Source: Amyloporia xantha | Lineage: Eukaryota > Basidiomycota > Agaricomycetes > Polyporales > Adustoporiaceae | DNA: 64,000 nucleotides | Direction: 5' to 3' | Assembly (NCBI GenBank): GCA_036971615.1 | Contig: JAYKKR010000008.1 | Coordinates: 1,302,001 to 1,366,000, forward strand | Part shown: piece by piece, positions 31,814 to 42,685 of the stretch | Layout of the letters: each line of letters opens with the position of its first letter | How positions within the stretch are numbered: the first letter of the stretch is position 1 | Position numbers and translations under genes: made by a program | The notes under the pieces: model-generated | Databases searched by the model: none | Told to the model about the DNA's origin: nothing | Seen by the model: only the letters and a program-made list of their open reading frames with translations

Positions 31814-32508
31814 TGTGGCGCTTGCCTGCTATCATAAGATTACATTTCATTATTCAATTGCTTTCAAAATCCAGCAAAAGCACTCACAACAATTGATTTT
31901 CCTCTGCAGCAGCAATTATATTTTCATTCTGACCATTTAATTGGCCTCTGCATTCAAAATCAGTTCATACAACCATAGCCATCAATAGAAGCCCAAATTG
32001 ACCCACAATTCACCATCCAAATTATAATCAGACATGGCTAGGGGGAGGGTTGAGACACTTTTATGCTTTAATATAGTGTGGCTTGGCTCAACAGTGATTC
32101 AATTGCTCTATTTCTATTCACTTTCTCACTCCCCCATGAGGTTGCAGTGGCTGTCTGTTTGTACCTGTTTGTACGCGTCGCGCGTGAGGCGTGAGTTTAC
32201 ATGTCCACTAAATCGCGTTTTCGCAGGGTGCCCCCTTGCACAATAATTTCGGAGGTTGGGTCACTTTCGAATATTCATTTCATATTGAGCTATAGTAATC
32301 TTAAAGTACTTCTAAAGCATTTCCGCGACTGCGCGCCGGCGTACGCCGCGCGGTCTTTCCTAATTCGACGTCTCTGCGCTCTGCGCCGCGGCGCTGCGCG
32401 CAGCTCCTATGGGAGGACCTGCGCCATCGCGTGGCAGCCACGCGGCCAACGTGCGCTCCACGCGAGTTACGCGCGCCACAATACCCCCGTCGTCCCATTA
32501 TCTTGAGA
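31814..32508 (-). other. 5' part of the Helitron upstream of the Copia insertion
   Basis: It should hold the Helitron promoter and the start of its Rep gene. Joined across the insertion, the Rep frame continues upstream only about seven codons before a stop; an AG acceptor (GATAGCAG) lies there, so a spliced first exon is likely. The last 180 bp (32325-32500) are very GC-rich with CGCGCG-type words. Confidence 0.5.
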
Positions 32509-32533
32509 TTTCCCCACCACTCACAGCAGAGGA

Positions 32534-32684
32534 CACTGCAAAAAAATCATCATTTCATCAGCAGTGAAAAGGGTTAGATAGCCTTAGATAGGTGTGTGAA
32601 AGGCTTCTAATGATGGGATTACTTCATTTCACACGCCTATTTTACCCTTTTCGCTGCCTGTGAAACGGTCATTTTTTTGCAGTG
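32534..32684. mobile_element. 151-bp CACTA-like MITE
   Basis: The ends are CACTGCAAAAAAATCA and its imperfect reverse complement (TGACC variant inside). Similarity between the two arms extends through AGTGAAAAGGGT and GTGTGAAA, so the whole element is nearly one palindrome. GGA is present on both sides (32531-32533 and 32685-32687), a 3-bp target duplication as in the CACTA/EnSpm superfamily. It is non-coding. Confidence 0.85.
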
Positions 32685-32892
32685 GGAAAAATAAGCTTTA
32701 CTGCTTCTTTTGTCCTTGCTATTTATCAGCAGCTTCGCCGTCATTCCTTCTTAAGGCCGCTGACATCTTCAACTCGCCCCACCTCTCTCTGCCATCACCC
32801 CGCTCAGGGTCCACTACTGCCAACTAGCATCGCGTTCACTCGCCTTGTTTCCGAACAACAACTTGCTCCGCCTACACCACTACATTTTCGCA

Positions 32893-33490
32893 ATGGACCG
32901 TTTTCTCTCCCCGCAAAGTCCGGAGGCCCTCGCTCACAACCACCTAAAGTACGTCCATTCAATTTTCGCCAATGACTCATTTTTCATACTGGGCCCAGTG
33001 AGAACTGGTTTAGCTGGGACACTGAGCACCCCTCCCTGAACGAGACGTTGATTTCGGGCTGCGCCACATACGAAGCATTCAAGCGGTATCTGGGCGGCTC
33101 GGACCTCTACCTTCTGCCTCGGTCTAGAAGCGAGCTCGAGAGTATATTGTATGTTGAATTGGCTTCTTCCGTGATCCGCATGCGTTCTCACCTGACTTTA
33201 TAGGAGAAGGTATGCTTACGACACTATCCACAATACTATCGCCAAAGCTCGGACCCCTCTCGAGCGTGGTGGATACAGTCGGGTAAGCGAATGTCTTCGT
33301 GCCGTCGTCAGTGGCAACATCTGACTGCTCTTGTCCCACACAGACGTGTCATCTGGTGGAGAAGTCTATTAGCAAGATCCTCAACGAAGGCGACAACGTT
33401 GCTTTCCTCCTCGAGCTGCATAATTCGCACAGAGATAGCGTGGCCGCGGACATGGGCGCGTCTCCGACACGGTCGATTAGGATCAAGTGA
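32893..33490 (+). CDS. unrecognised small protein, four exons
   Basis: Exons 32893-32948, 32999-33148, 33204-33282 and 33344-33490 join with all phases consistent to 143 residues. It starts MDRFLSPQSPEALAHNHLN and ends MGASPTRSIRIK. It is hydrophilic, mixed alpha-type sequence with no signal peptide or membrane segment (for example ENWFSWDTEHPSLNE, CATYEAFKRYLGGSDLYLLP, ERGGYSRTCHLVEKSISKIL). I do not recognise a family. Consistent splice phases and good codon character argue for a real gene. It lies between the CACTA-like MITE and the tandem array. Confidence 0.65.
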
Positions 33491-34210
33491 CTCATCGGGA
33501 GCATTGTGCACCATATAACTTATTGCTCCTGTCTTCTGTCGCTCGTTCTTGCTTCCACGGTTCTCATGCATCTGTAACATCTTCATGCACGTCTATCACA
33601 TATCGGCCATGTATAATCTGTACAACAGCTCCAGTCAATCAAAACATTGTGTTATATTGTACACATTTATCACACGAGTGCCTTAGGGGTATTCACCGAC
33701 TTTGCACCTTTCGAGAGCAAGGAAGCCGACATGAGACCACGGCCTTAGTTCCAAATAACCCTTTTATCTGGTTATCTTCAGATGAGCCCGTTCACGCTTA
33801 TGCTCGGGCGTCTGTTCTGCTGTTCCGATGGTGACTGCGTGATGTTTGTCGACGCCGCTCTCGAGTAAGTATGTCGCACCCAGCTGCCGCACATGTGCGG
33901 TGGCTGGGTGCGGCCTCTACCGACTGGGTATGAGACCAAATACTGTACCGGGTCCGTACGTATAGAAGGTACCGCAGACCCGGACAGAATTGTTTGACCT
34001 CTGACTACGAAGGCGATGTTGGTGTGGATGACTGTACTGCCACTATAACTATATGTTGGCATCGGCATTAGTACCCGCACACCGTGTATATTTTTCTTGG
34101 TGAGTCGCGCGTGAAGACAAGGCTCAGACTGCTTGAGTATGGTTATTTGGACTCGGCGGGCAGAGCTGCCATCTTACACAAGTGAATTGAATCGGCGGAC
34201 CATTGAGAGG
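33491..34210. other. spacer before the tandem array, with a 38-bp near-perfect palindrome
   Basis: No gene was recognised. Positions 33875-33912 form a hairpin with no loop (arms starting CGCACCCAGCTGCCGCACA; two mismatches). A second inverted pair, CCGGGTC / GACCCGG, lies at about 33950-33985. The array begins at 34211. Confidence 0.5.
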
Positions 34211-34428
34211 GTCGGCAAAGTCCGATGTGACAGATCGAAGTTCGAACGGCAGCAGTCTTGCTGTCTCAAGGTGCCGCCAATTGCAACTGGTCGACGAACG
34301 TGCGAGGATCCTACGCATATGGCACTGGCAGCCCGCCCCAGTATGTGTCTGCTCGTCTGACCTGCACCCTAAGGCCCAGTCAGCTACACCGTCGCACTCC
34401 GCGTGGTGTGTGCCTCCTCCCGACCGAC

Positions 34429-35791
34429 ATGTTCGAGCTGCAACTGTTACTCCTGCTGTTCCTCTCCTGTGCCCCAGATGCGCTGGCCGCGCCGTCGCAA
34501 GCACCCCTCGGTGTCTCTGTCGCCCGTACGTTCGCCCCTAGCCGTCTTCTGACCCATGCCTGACGACGCCCGGGACCTCAGGCCCACCCCGCAAGCTGCA
34601 GGGCCGATTCCTCCACATCACGGACATGCATCCGGACCCGTACTTCAAGCCCGACACGTCGGAGAAGTCGGCCTGCCATAGGAAGAAACCGAAGAAGGCA
34701 CAACCGCGCGCGGGGATGTATGGGCTGCCCTTCAGGTTCGGATTCTGTTAATGTACGGGCATGAGGCTATCACCGCTCGGTATATGACCTAGTGCTATTG
34801 GCTGAACGCAGCCACCCAGTCGTTTCGTCATGGGCTTGGGGTCGCCGCTCAATGGCACCGGCTTCTATGGGAGCGGTGGTTCCCGGATGCGCGCACAGTT
34901 AATTACCGGCGAGGCTAAGACGTTGATGTAGTGAATGCGACTCGCCTCTCTCTTTAACGAATTTCACGCTCGATTACCTGGAGAAGCAGTGGAGCGCGGA
35001 CATTGACTTTGTCATCTGTAAGTGGTCGGTTTTACTAGTGATCGCTCGTAGAGACGGAAACATGTTCGTGCAGGGACGGGGGACAGCGCAAGGTGCTTTC
35101 GGTCTGCTAGACTGATCGACTGTACATGCTTATGGCTGCTTAGGCATGACAATGACCGAAAGAACCCTCGTACGACGAGTGAGATATACATGCTTAACCG
35201 GGCCATGGCCCGCAGGATGGAGGAAGTGTTTCTGAGCAAAGGGATCCCTGTGATCCCGAGTATCGGTGAGTAAGCACCCTGCAGTCCAGAACATTGCGTC
35301 TGATATAATCTGTCGCGCGCTGCCTCAGGTAACAACGACGTTTGGCGTATGTGATATACATCTCTTTTGAACCGCATCATGGTGGGCTGATTACTGATCT
35401 CCCTGCGAATTGCTGTGCCGTCTGTATCAGCACACGTAAGTTCATCCACATCTATTGCTCGTGTGTGGGAGCTCATGCACAGCGGTCAGAACATTATGCT
35501 ACCAGGTATGGACGCGGCGATGTTCGTTATGCGGCGCGCTGACCCAACGAGGCACTCTAGGCCCCAACAGCGTGACGGCCGAGTTCTCATCGTGCGTTTT
35601 GCTATCGGCTTCTTTGCGAGATTCTCGACGGGCTGAGGCGTCGATTTTTTGGTGTAGCATATGGCGGTCTTTCGTTCCCTTCGAGTCGTACCAAGTCTTC
35701 CAGCGCGGCGGCTACTACTCGGTCGAGGTCATTCCGAATTCTGTCGCGGCCGTTAGCCTCAATACGATGTACTTTTATGATTCGAACAAAG
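34429..35791 (+). pseudogene. PPN1: endopolyphosphatase (PPN1-type) 5' half, array copy 1
   Basis: PPN1 cleaves polyphosphate chains in the vacuole. Ten exons join in phase: 34429-34510, 34582-34735, 34932-35017, 35074-35092, 35144-35265, 35329-35346, 35431-35435 (5 nt), 35490-35505, 35561-35591 and 35658-35791, about 222 codons. The protein starts with a hydrophobic signal/anchor (MFELQLLLLLFLSCAPDALA). It then shows metallophosphoesterase motifs FLHITDMHPDP (DxH), WTGDSARHD (GD) and GNNDVWPHN (GN), then YQVFQRGGYYSVEVIPNSVA and ends FYDSNK at a donor site. The C-terminal half with the later metal-binding His motifs is missing; different DNA follows, including a partial repeat of the last exon at 35861-35891. 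No stop or frameshift precedes the truncation. Confidence 0.85.
35431..35435 (+). other. 5-nt micro-exon of the PPN1-type gene
   Basis: CACAC lies between an acceptor (GTATCAG) and a donor (GTAAGTT). With the preceding C it supplies the Pro-His codons of the family motif NNDVWPHNIM. Without it the neighbouring exons do not join in frame. It is preserved in copies 2 to 4. Confidence 0.7.
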
Positions 35792-35965
35792 GTAGGCCCA
35801 TCTGCAGATTCTAGGGCCTGTGCCCATCGGATGATAATGACGGCTCTTCTTTGGTTGCCACTCAATACGGTGTACTTTATGATTCGAACGAACACATAGT
35901 GAAATATATTTCTGTGCCAAACTAATTGAAGTCTTGCTTTGCTGTCCGCCAGAAAATCAAAAGTT

Positions 35966-36151
35966 GCCGTTCCCCCTTGTTCCCCTCCCCCGTAGCTGCC
36001 CCCTTCCCCGCGACTGCCCTCCCTCTCCCTTTCCCCTCCCCGTGATTGCCCTCCATCTTGTTTCCCTTTCTCATAATCCCACCTCCCGTCCCTGCAATCT
36101 CCGTCACCCTTCCCGTGCCTTACCGTATCCTCTCCTCTTTCGCCCTCTCCT
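35966..36151 (+). repeat. polypyrimidine/polypurine tract, copy 1
   Basis: The plus strand is almost all C and T with repeated runs of three to five Cs; the minus strand therefore has many G runs. Run lengths vary between array copies. Confidence 0.8.
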
Positions 36152-37704
36152 GTGTGACGCCGTGTTCTCTGCCTATCCGTCCCTCCCCTCTCAATACTCT
36201 TCAAACGCAGCCCAGCCCTGCGAACGTCGGCTGCCCAGCCAGCTCTACATGCGCAATCTGTCTGTTTTCGGACATCTTCGATCTCCTGTGACAGCTGTCA
36301 TTGTCATATATAGCGATTTCCGTCGTCCGTCAGCTATAGTTCTGTCACATCGCGCTCTCGACGGTTGCCTCGAGCCGATGGAGCCGTCGTCTCCTACTGT
36401 CTAGACGCCCAGATCCATCCACTTTGGCTCGACTGGACGAAGCATGTCATCGCGAGTGGATGTCCGGCAATGGGACTCGGAGACCTCTGGGGCACAAAAT
36501 GCCACAGTCAGCTCCCAGCTCTAAGTAAGTAAGATATCTGACCGAAAGAACATACCGTAGAACATTCTGACACCTGATCGACATCACCCGACTCTCGACC
36601 CGGGGCACAGATCCTACGCCACAGGCACCACCTTGGACTCGAAATAACCGTTGCGCTCTGCTGGATTGAACGCTCTTGGCCTTGGTCTGACGGCCAATCT
36701 TGACGCGTTGGTTATTGACGAGAGATATGCTTTGGAACGAAGGAGTCATCGAGAGGATAGAGATAGAGAGCGGGGAGTGGTACGGAGCCATGTCCCGGCG
36801 CACAGATCCTACGGCGCCACATGCACTCCGTAAGAATCGAATGTGATACCTCTCATAGATCTCACCGTTCGCTATCCTTATCTGACTCCCATCTCGCTTT
36901 CCCCGCCGTCCACTATCCTCGTCGCCCGTTCCAGCACAGACGCCGCAGCGACGGGAGCAAACATTGTCCGTTGCAAGCTGCTTGCACAGCGGGCGGCGCG
37001 CCACGTCCGCGCTGTCAAAACGAGGATGCTCAGTTCCATAATGAGACGACAGAAGTTGACTTTGATCAAAGCACCTGCCTTGTCACATCTCACGTTCGTT
37101 CAGCGTCGAACTTATTTAGCCGGCCCATCCAAGCACCGGGCTATACTCCACTCCACCGATCCTTGCACGACGGCAAGGAGACCCTCCCATGCAGCCTACC
37201 ATGACCACAGTAGCTGGTCCGGCACTGTAGTACTACTAGCTGTCCATCTGCCGTCCAGTACTTGGTGTCCGATAGCCAGTCAGTCGAGACGTGGGGGAAC
37301 ATGCCTATCGGCGGCGGAACAGCCCAATAGGCAGTTCACACTGCGGCTGACTGAACGGGGGCCCTCCACCCCCCCTGCGCACTCTGCTAATGCGCGCTGT
37401 AGATACTGCGAGATCATGAACTAGTAGGCCTAGAGTCACTACAGTCAAGCTCAGCTCAGAGCAAATGAAAATAAAAAAAGACGTACAGGCTGTCGTTTCA
37501 TCAACAATCGAAGTCTGTGCGCATCCAGTTGACGTCAAGCCACATGAATCTAGATCAGACGTCAGTCTGGCAATCTTCAAAGTAGCTTGGAACAGCATGC
37601 AAGACTCACCATGCCCGGGCCACCCATGGCAGACCTCAGATTTCCGCCATTCATAAATGACTGAAGCTCTCGTACGAGACCAAACACCGGTCTGCGTACA
37701 TTTC

Positions 37705-37845
37705 TGCACCCCACTGTCCATTCCGACCGACCGACGTTCCTTCCATCCCCCTGACGTTCGTCTCAACAACCCGCCGTCCGTTTCAACACACCGCCGTCCG
37801 CTTTGATGCACCGCTGTTCATTTCCCCATGACCGACAGTCCACGG
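37705..37845 (+). repeat. imperfect about 20-bp minisatellite
   Basis: Units such as CACACCGCCGTCCG, CACCGCCGTCCGCTTTGATG and CACCGCTGTTCATTTCCCCA recur with drift. Counterparts lie at about 47200-47340 and 56701-56841. Confidence 0.5.
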
Positions 37846-40800
37846 AGACTGGTCAAGCTTTGGTGACGTCCATTACAAGACCGTCTAAAAGTCGTCTGAC
37901 GCCACGACTCGTGATGCTTTGATCAGAAACCGACTGTTCGGCTCGATCTTCCATTAGGTCACAGCAGGGCATGCCAGCAAAGGAAGCCGGACACATCCAG
38001 CTTCTGGCCGTGTATTGGGAGAAGCGGAGGGGCTGCCTACTTGAACAGAGCTGCATTCAAGATGCGCGCGACGCGTCCACCATCCAATCAGGACGCGATC
38101 ACGTGTAATCAGGCTTCTGCTTACCTTGAGAAGCTAGCAAGACTGACCGAGTTGAGGACAGATATCACAGCACGTCTGCGCACATTCTGATTCTCGCTGA
38201 CTTATCTTTCGAAGCTACACTAAGAGGCTATGGTCAGCTCAGATCTTCACAGTAGCAGGATCACTTACAAGAGCATGTAACACCCAAGTGGCCCCAGCAG
38301 TATGTAGATAAGAAAAAGATGATAGATATGGTGCTCAAATGTGCGAGCATAATGGCGGGATAGGGGGGCTCGATGTTGCATGGTAAGTTGCCTTATGTAC
38401 TGCATCAAATTGGGGAACAGCATTCGGATCTTTCACTTAGCGCGTAGACAGCCAGTCTGATGTTCGGCGGTCTACGGGCCAAGTGAAATGTGCCGAGTGC
38501 TTGGTGAGCTGATGGTTACCGCTGATGAGATTGAGTTTTTGAAATTACTGTGTGATCCGCCGACAAGCATTTCAAGCATTTACATTGATCTCACAATGTT
38601 TGCCGAAATTGATGTTTCACCTTGTTCTGACAAATTTGTAACCAACACAAGTTTCCGTCACTTGAGATTTTACGTAGATCAGAAATCCTACTGATAAGAT
38701 CATATCCCGGAAGATAACAAAGCACAAAAACCTCTTTGAAGACAATATGCCGACTTATCCTATGTACAACAAGCTTATTGGCTGAGAGCGCAACAGGTTT
38801 GTTCTGTTGTATATAGCCATATTGAGATTCTGTTCTCAGCCTTAAACCTTTCCCTGACATGCACAAGCCGTTATATTTTCTGGGACTGAGCAAAGCAGCG
38901 TACGGAGCCTTGAAGTCAGGATCTTGTCAACTGAGGTATCGGAGTACTATCCAAATTCCACTGAGCAACACAAGTGGCGTCAGGAGAAATGTGCTGTGCA
39001 GGCAGTAGACACAGCGAGAGTATTGAAGAGCGTGCATGAGGGAGAAGTCAACCAAGTTTGAGCCGCGGCGAGAGCGATCGGCGAGATCTTGATCGGACGC
39101 CACAGCAGACCGTCACTTGGACGTCCTCCGAGCCTCCCTGAGTACGGAGTTTCTTGTCTACCTATGCAGCATTACGTCGACAATATGTTCTTGGTGACTA
39201 CTGATTCATATACACTGTGAACTGCTCCCCGTCCGCACCGGCAGGCGATTGTGACCGGCGATGATTCCCAGTCGGTTTCAACTTCAAGTTGAAAACGATC
39301 AATTTGAAGTTGTGCTGACTCGAACGTAAGTACATATCTCAAATTCCGCGCCAATCAAGTACTCGATCACTCCTTTTCCATCTCTGGCTCCCTACTATGT
39401 ACCGCTAAGATCGTCTTAGATCTCGCTTTTACATGTGTCTTTCTGAGTTTGCCCGCCGCAACAGCTTGGACAAGCGAGGAATATCACCGCCTTGATGCGA
39501 GATAAGTATTTCGCGTTTGCAGCGTTCGGCATCCTTCGTTAAAGTCTCACGGACAAATAAAGGTGCGTTAGAACCCTCCGAAGCCCGGGCCGTTTCGTGC
39601 GTTAGGTACGTTCAGGCTCGGAGATGTATGAGGGAAATCAATGTACAAAGTGTATGTATTCCTTCGCAAACTGTATTGTTTACCGTTACATTGACTGACT
39701 TCCGTGCTCCTACAGACTTGGAATGCCGCAGTAGACGGCCCATGTAGTATACACTTCGAATCGACGGATATTCATAGTTGAACGAAACGTTACAATAAGG
39801 ATTCGCGGGATTGGTCTCGCGAGGAACGCAGCAAGCCCTCAGAGAAGAACGAGCAAGAGAAGCATTGCGCTTAGCCTGCCTGCTTCGCAGTCAGCGCTCG
39901 ATCATCACGTCGGCGCGTCATAGCTCTTTCCGCGTTTCAGAATGTCCGTACGCTCTCCCCGAATCTCTTTCAATTTCAATAGCCGCTGTCTGTCGGTTCG
40001 GACGTACGGATTGCTCCCATTCTAATGGGAATGGTTCGGCCCTCTGTTTGAATGGTTACACGGGCTTGGTAGTCCGTGCTCTCATTGGTGGTGACGGCAG
40101 TAGAAGCTTACGCTGTCGCAGGTGGACAGGTACGTCTGTTCACATCTTCGAACAGAGCCTATCCTCACTTCTGTCTGGCAGCTCACTCACAGAGTGGGCT
40201 GGTGTCTGTATTGCATCTTATTTTGCTGAAAGGCCATGAGAGCAACATCCACGGCCTTGAGAGCAAGTATTCGGCGGACCGCGTATTTCGCGTAAGGGTC
40301 TTGGCATGCCCTGGCGATTACTGGACCGGCGTCACTGGTGCAATGCGGCGTCTCGCTCCGATGCCATTACGACGCCCGTCCCTATTGTAAGAATGTTCGC
40401 TCGTTTACGAACTTAGCGCACCGGCTTCCGCACACCATGGCAGCACGGTATGCCGTTGACTGGTTGAATCACACAGCTTTCGGGACATACGGAAAGCAGC
40501 GCACAGCCCTCGCTTCGGAATATGGAAGAAAGGGAAGCGTCACACGTACGAACTAGAGACGAGTCCACCGTATTTGTCACGGTAAGACCTATACCTGCCG
40601 TTCCGTCTTGCGGACGCTGACCTGAACCGCTCCCTCGTCGACCATAGGACCTCCTCCACCAGAACTCCATGCGCTCTGCGTGGAGCGCGAGCACGAACGT
40701 GTCCCGTTACCTCGTCCTCCTGACCGTCTTCCTACCGGGAAGGCGTGCTGACAATCCCGCTCTCCTAGCGAGAACAGCTTCGCAATATGATCGATCACGC

Positions 40801-42085
40801 GTGCGAATACGCGCGCGGGCGTTTCACGGCGGTCTTCGCCTTCCTCTGACGTGAGAGATGCGGATGCAACGTCCGAACGCTTGGGTTCCAATTCGACGCT
40901 GAAGCGGTTGCTGGGTACGTACGACGCTAGGGTTGGGGCAGAGGGATTTCGGCGCGGATGGGGCAGCCGAAGCGGAGGATGGGGCGGGTATGGCGTGAGA
41001 AGTAGAGGGGGGGGGGGAGCAGGATATAAGCTGGGGCAGCGGTCGGAGGAAGGTCAGCATGCTCTCCCTCCTCCTTTCTCTCTTACCTACATCCCTCCCC
41101 TCCTTGCCTCCCTCTTGAGCGTCCCCGCTCTCCACCCCACCTTCTTCCTCGTTCACTGTTCGCCGCTCTCTCCTACGCACTTCTGTCTCTCGGGGACGTG
41201 CTCATCGACGGTCGGGGTAAGCTCTGGTCTCGTGCCCATCCTGCCGATGAACGTCTGCTTCAGCACGCCGTTTATGCGTACACGACGGACGACGGACGTC
41301 GAACGCGCTGGGCACGCTATTGCATCGTGAGGCATCACATTCGATTCTTCCCAATGTCATCTAACAGCTCCGGACTGCAGATGATCCTCACGACACCGGT
41401 ACGCAATCACGCGTATCAGCTATGTATGCGATGCGTCGATCAATGGCTCGTACGTAGCCCGTCGTCATAATTGGGTGAACGTCGGATGTTCCCCGGTAAC
41501 CATCTATCATCCAGGCTCGCGCATCCTCGCACGAAGCGACGAGTCCGCTGATAACGGTTTGTATTAGCTCGCAAGCAACTTGATATGTACGTCCTTGAAT
41601 CCGTGTTGCTGTAGTTGCGGCGCTGACCGGCATAGCACCGATTCAGATTACATATACACAATCCGGAATGCATTTACATCCGCATGCAGTGGCGTCGGCA
41701 CCGGTCAGCCCGTACGGTACGTGTTTGTTCGACATTGCTGTCGAACGTACAAGAACGCTGATAGCCATTCTTCGCTCCAGTCCTTCAGCCGCAGTGATGG
41801 GATCCACCCGCGCGGATGCAGCCCGAGGCGCTGCGTCGTCCGTGCATGGTTGGTTCGCGCAGATAGAATGACTCGAATGCCGGACGATGGATGGCTGCAG
41901 CTCACATGTCGGCGAGCGAGGACGATCGGATACGCTTGGGCACGAGGGGCGCATGGTACGTTCGCATTCCTCTCGCGCGTCCCAGGATTCACGGCTGATT
42001 TCGACAAATAGATATATTCTTGGTCTTTCCGTGTAGATTACATGTCAGATACATAACGACGCGCCGGACGTCTGTGCGCACGGCG

Positions 42086-42685
42086 TCACTGCCAGGCGAG
42101 ACGTCCGAAGTGTTCCCCACCCTCGGGCGACGAACGTCGCGCCCGTCTTGCACCAGCGCGGGAGACGTCAAGCTGCAGCGTCTCGGCCGTACCGTCTGCC
42201 ATCCGTACGTGCGCCGTGTAAGCAAATGGTGCGAAACGGTACCCTGCTTGTTGGAATCATGAGCAGTGAGTTGAAAAAGTAAGGTAGACACGAGATACTT
42301 ACCATCCTGGCCGGACCCACGCTCGCAGTCCGGCTCGTCCAGTAGACTACTCGAGAGCGTCACGACAGCGCTGTGCGCGCTCCCTGCAAAGCATGCGCAT
42401 CAGCGGTTCATCCGCCGGACGAGAGTACGTACGGCTCCCGTATGTTCGACACGATGCTGGATCGCGTATGGAGTTCACGACTCCGCCCCTCGCCCGGCGA
42501 GCAACAAGCTGTGTGAGTGACCAGAGTCCGCGGCGCGGGCATCTCCCAAGAGACGAGATGATCAAGCCCACGGTGGACTGTCTGACTGTTGGACGAACGC
42601 CACCCTCTCCGTCTCCCACTGCTGCTGCTGCCGGACCGGACGAGACGCACCACCTACCCGCAGACGGGAGGGCAGGGATCCGCAT
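42086..42685 (-). CDS. hypothetical three-exon gene, array copy 1
   Basis: Exons 42685-42433, 42383-42303 and 42243-42086 join with both phases consistent to 163 residues. It starts MRIPALPSAGRWCV, has an Arg-rich middle, then SSSLLDEPDCERG and YRFAPFAYTAHVRMADGTAE, and ends GRLAWQ. Donors are GTACGT and GTAAGT; both acceptors are GCAG. No domain is recognised. In such GC-rich DNA a chance phase match is possible, so this is a candidate only. Confidence 0.3.

Larger units (their letters stand above)
20508..32508 (-). mobile_element. Helitron (rolling-circle transposon), interrupted by a Copia element
   Basis: It encodes a Helitron Rep/helicase on the minus strand. The 3' terminus is classical: on the minus strand a hairpin (CGTGGCAAAGCCACG, 20519-20533 region) is followed about 10 nt later by CTAG ending at 20508, and the next base is T, as expected for insertion between A and T. 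The likely 5' terminus is at 32508, where the minus strand reads A followed by TCTCAAGATAATGGG. This end is inferred only from the A/TC rule and the change in composition. Excluding the 5.8-kb Copia insertion, the element is about 6.2 kb. Two GGCGCAAAGCGCC palindromes lie just inside the 3' end. Confidence 0.75.

Noticed and set aside
36447..37004. array continuation of the endopolyphosphatase C-terminal half
   Set aside because: I looked for the later metal-binding His motifs downstream on both strands and did not find them.
37705..37845. CRISPR-like array
   Set aside because: The repeats are about 20 bp, imperfect and contiguous with no regular unique spacers; the genome is fungal.
40589..41330. 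overlapping long frames on both strands in the array unit
   Set aside because: Both strands are open because of base composition; neither shows a recognisable domain or a convincing set of splice sites.
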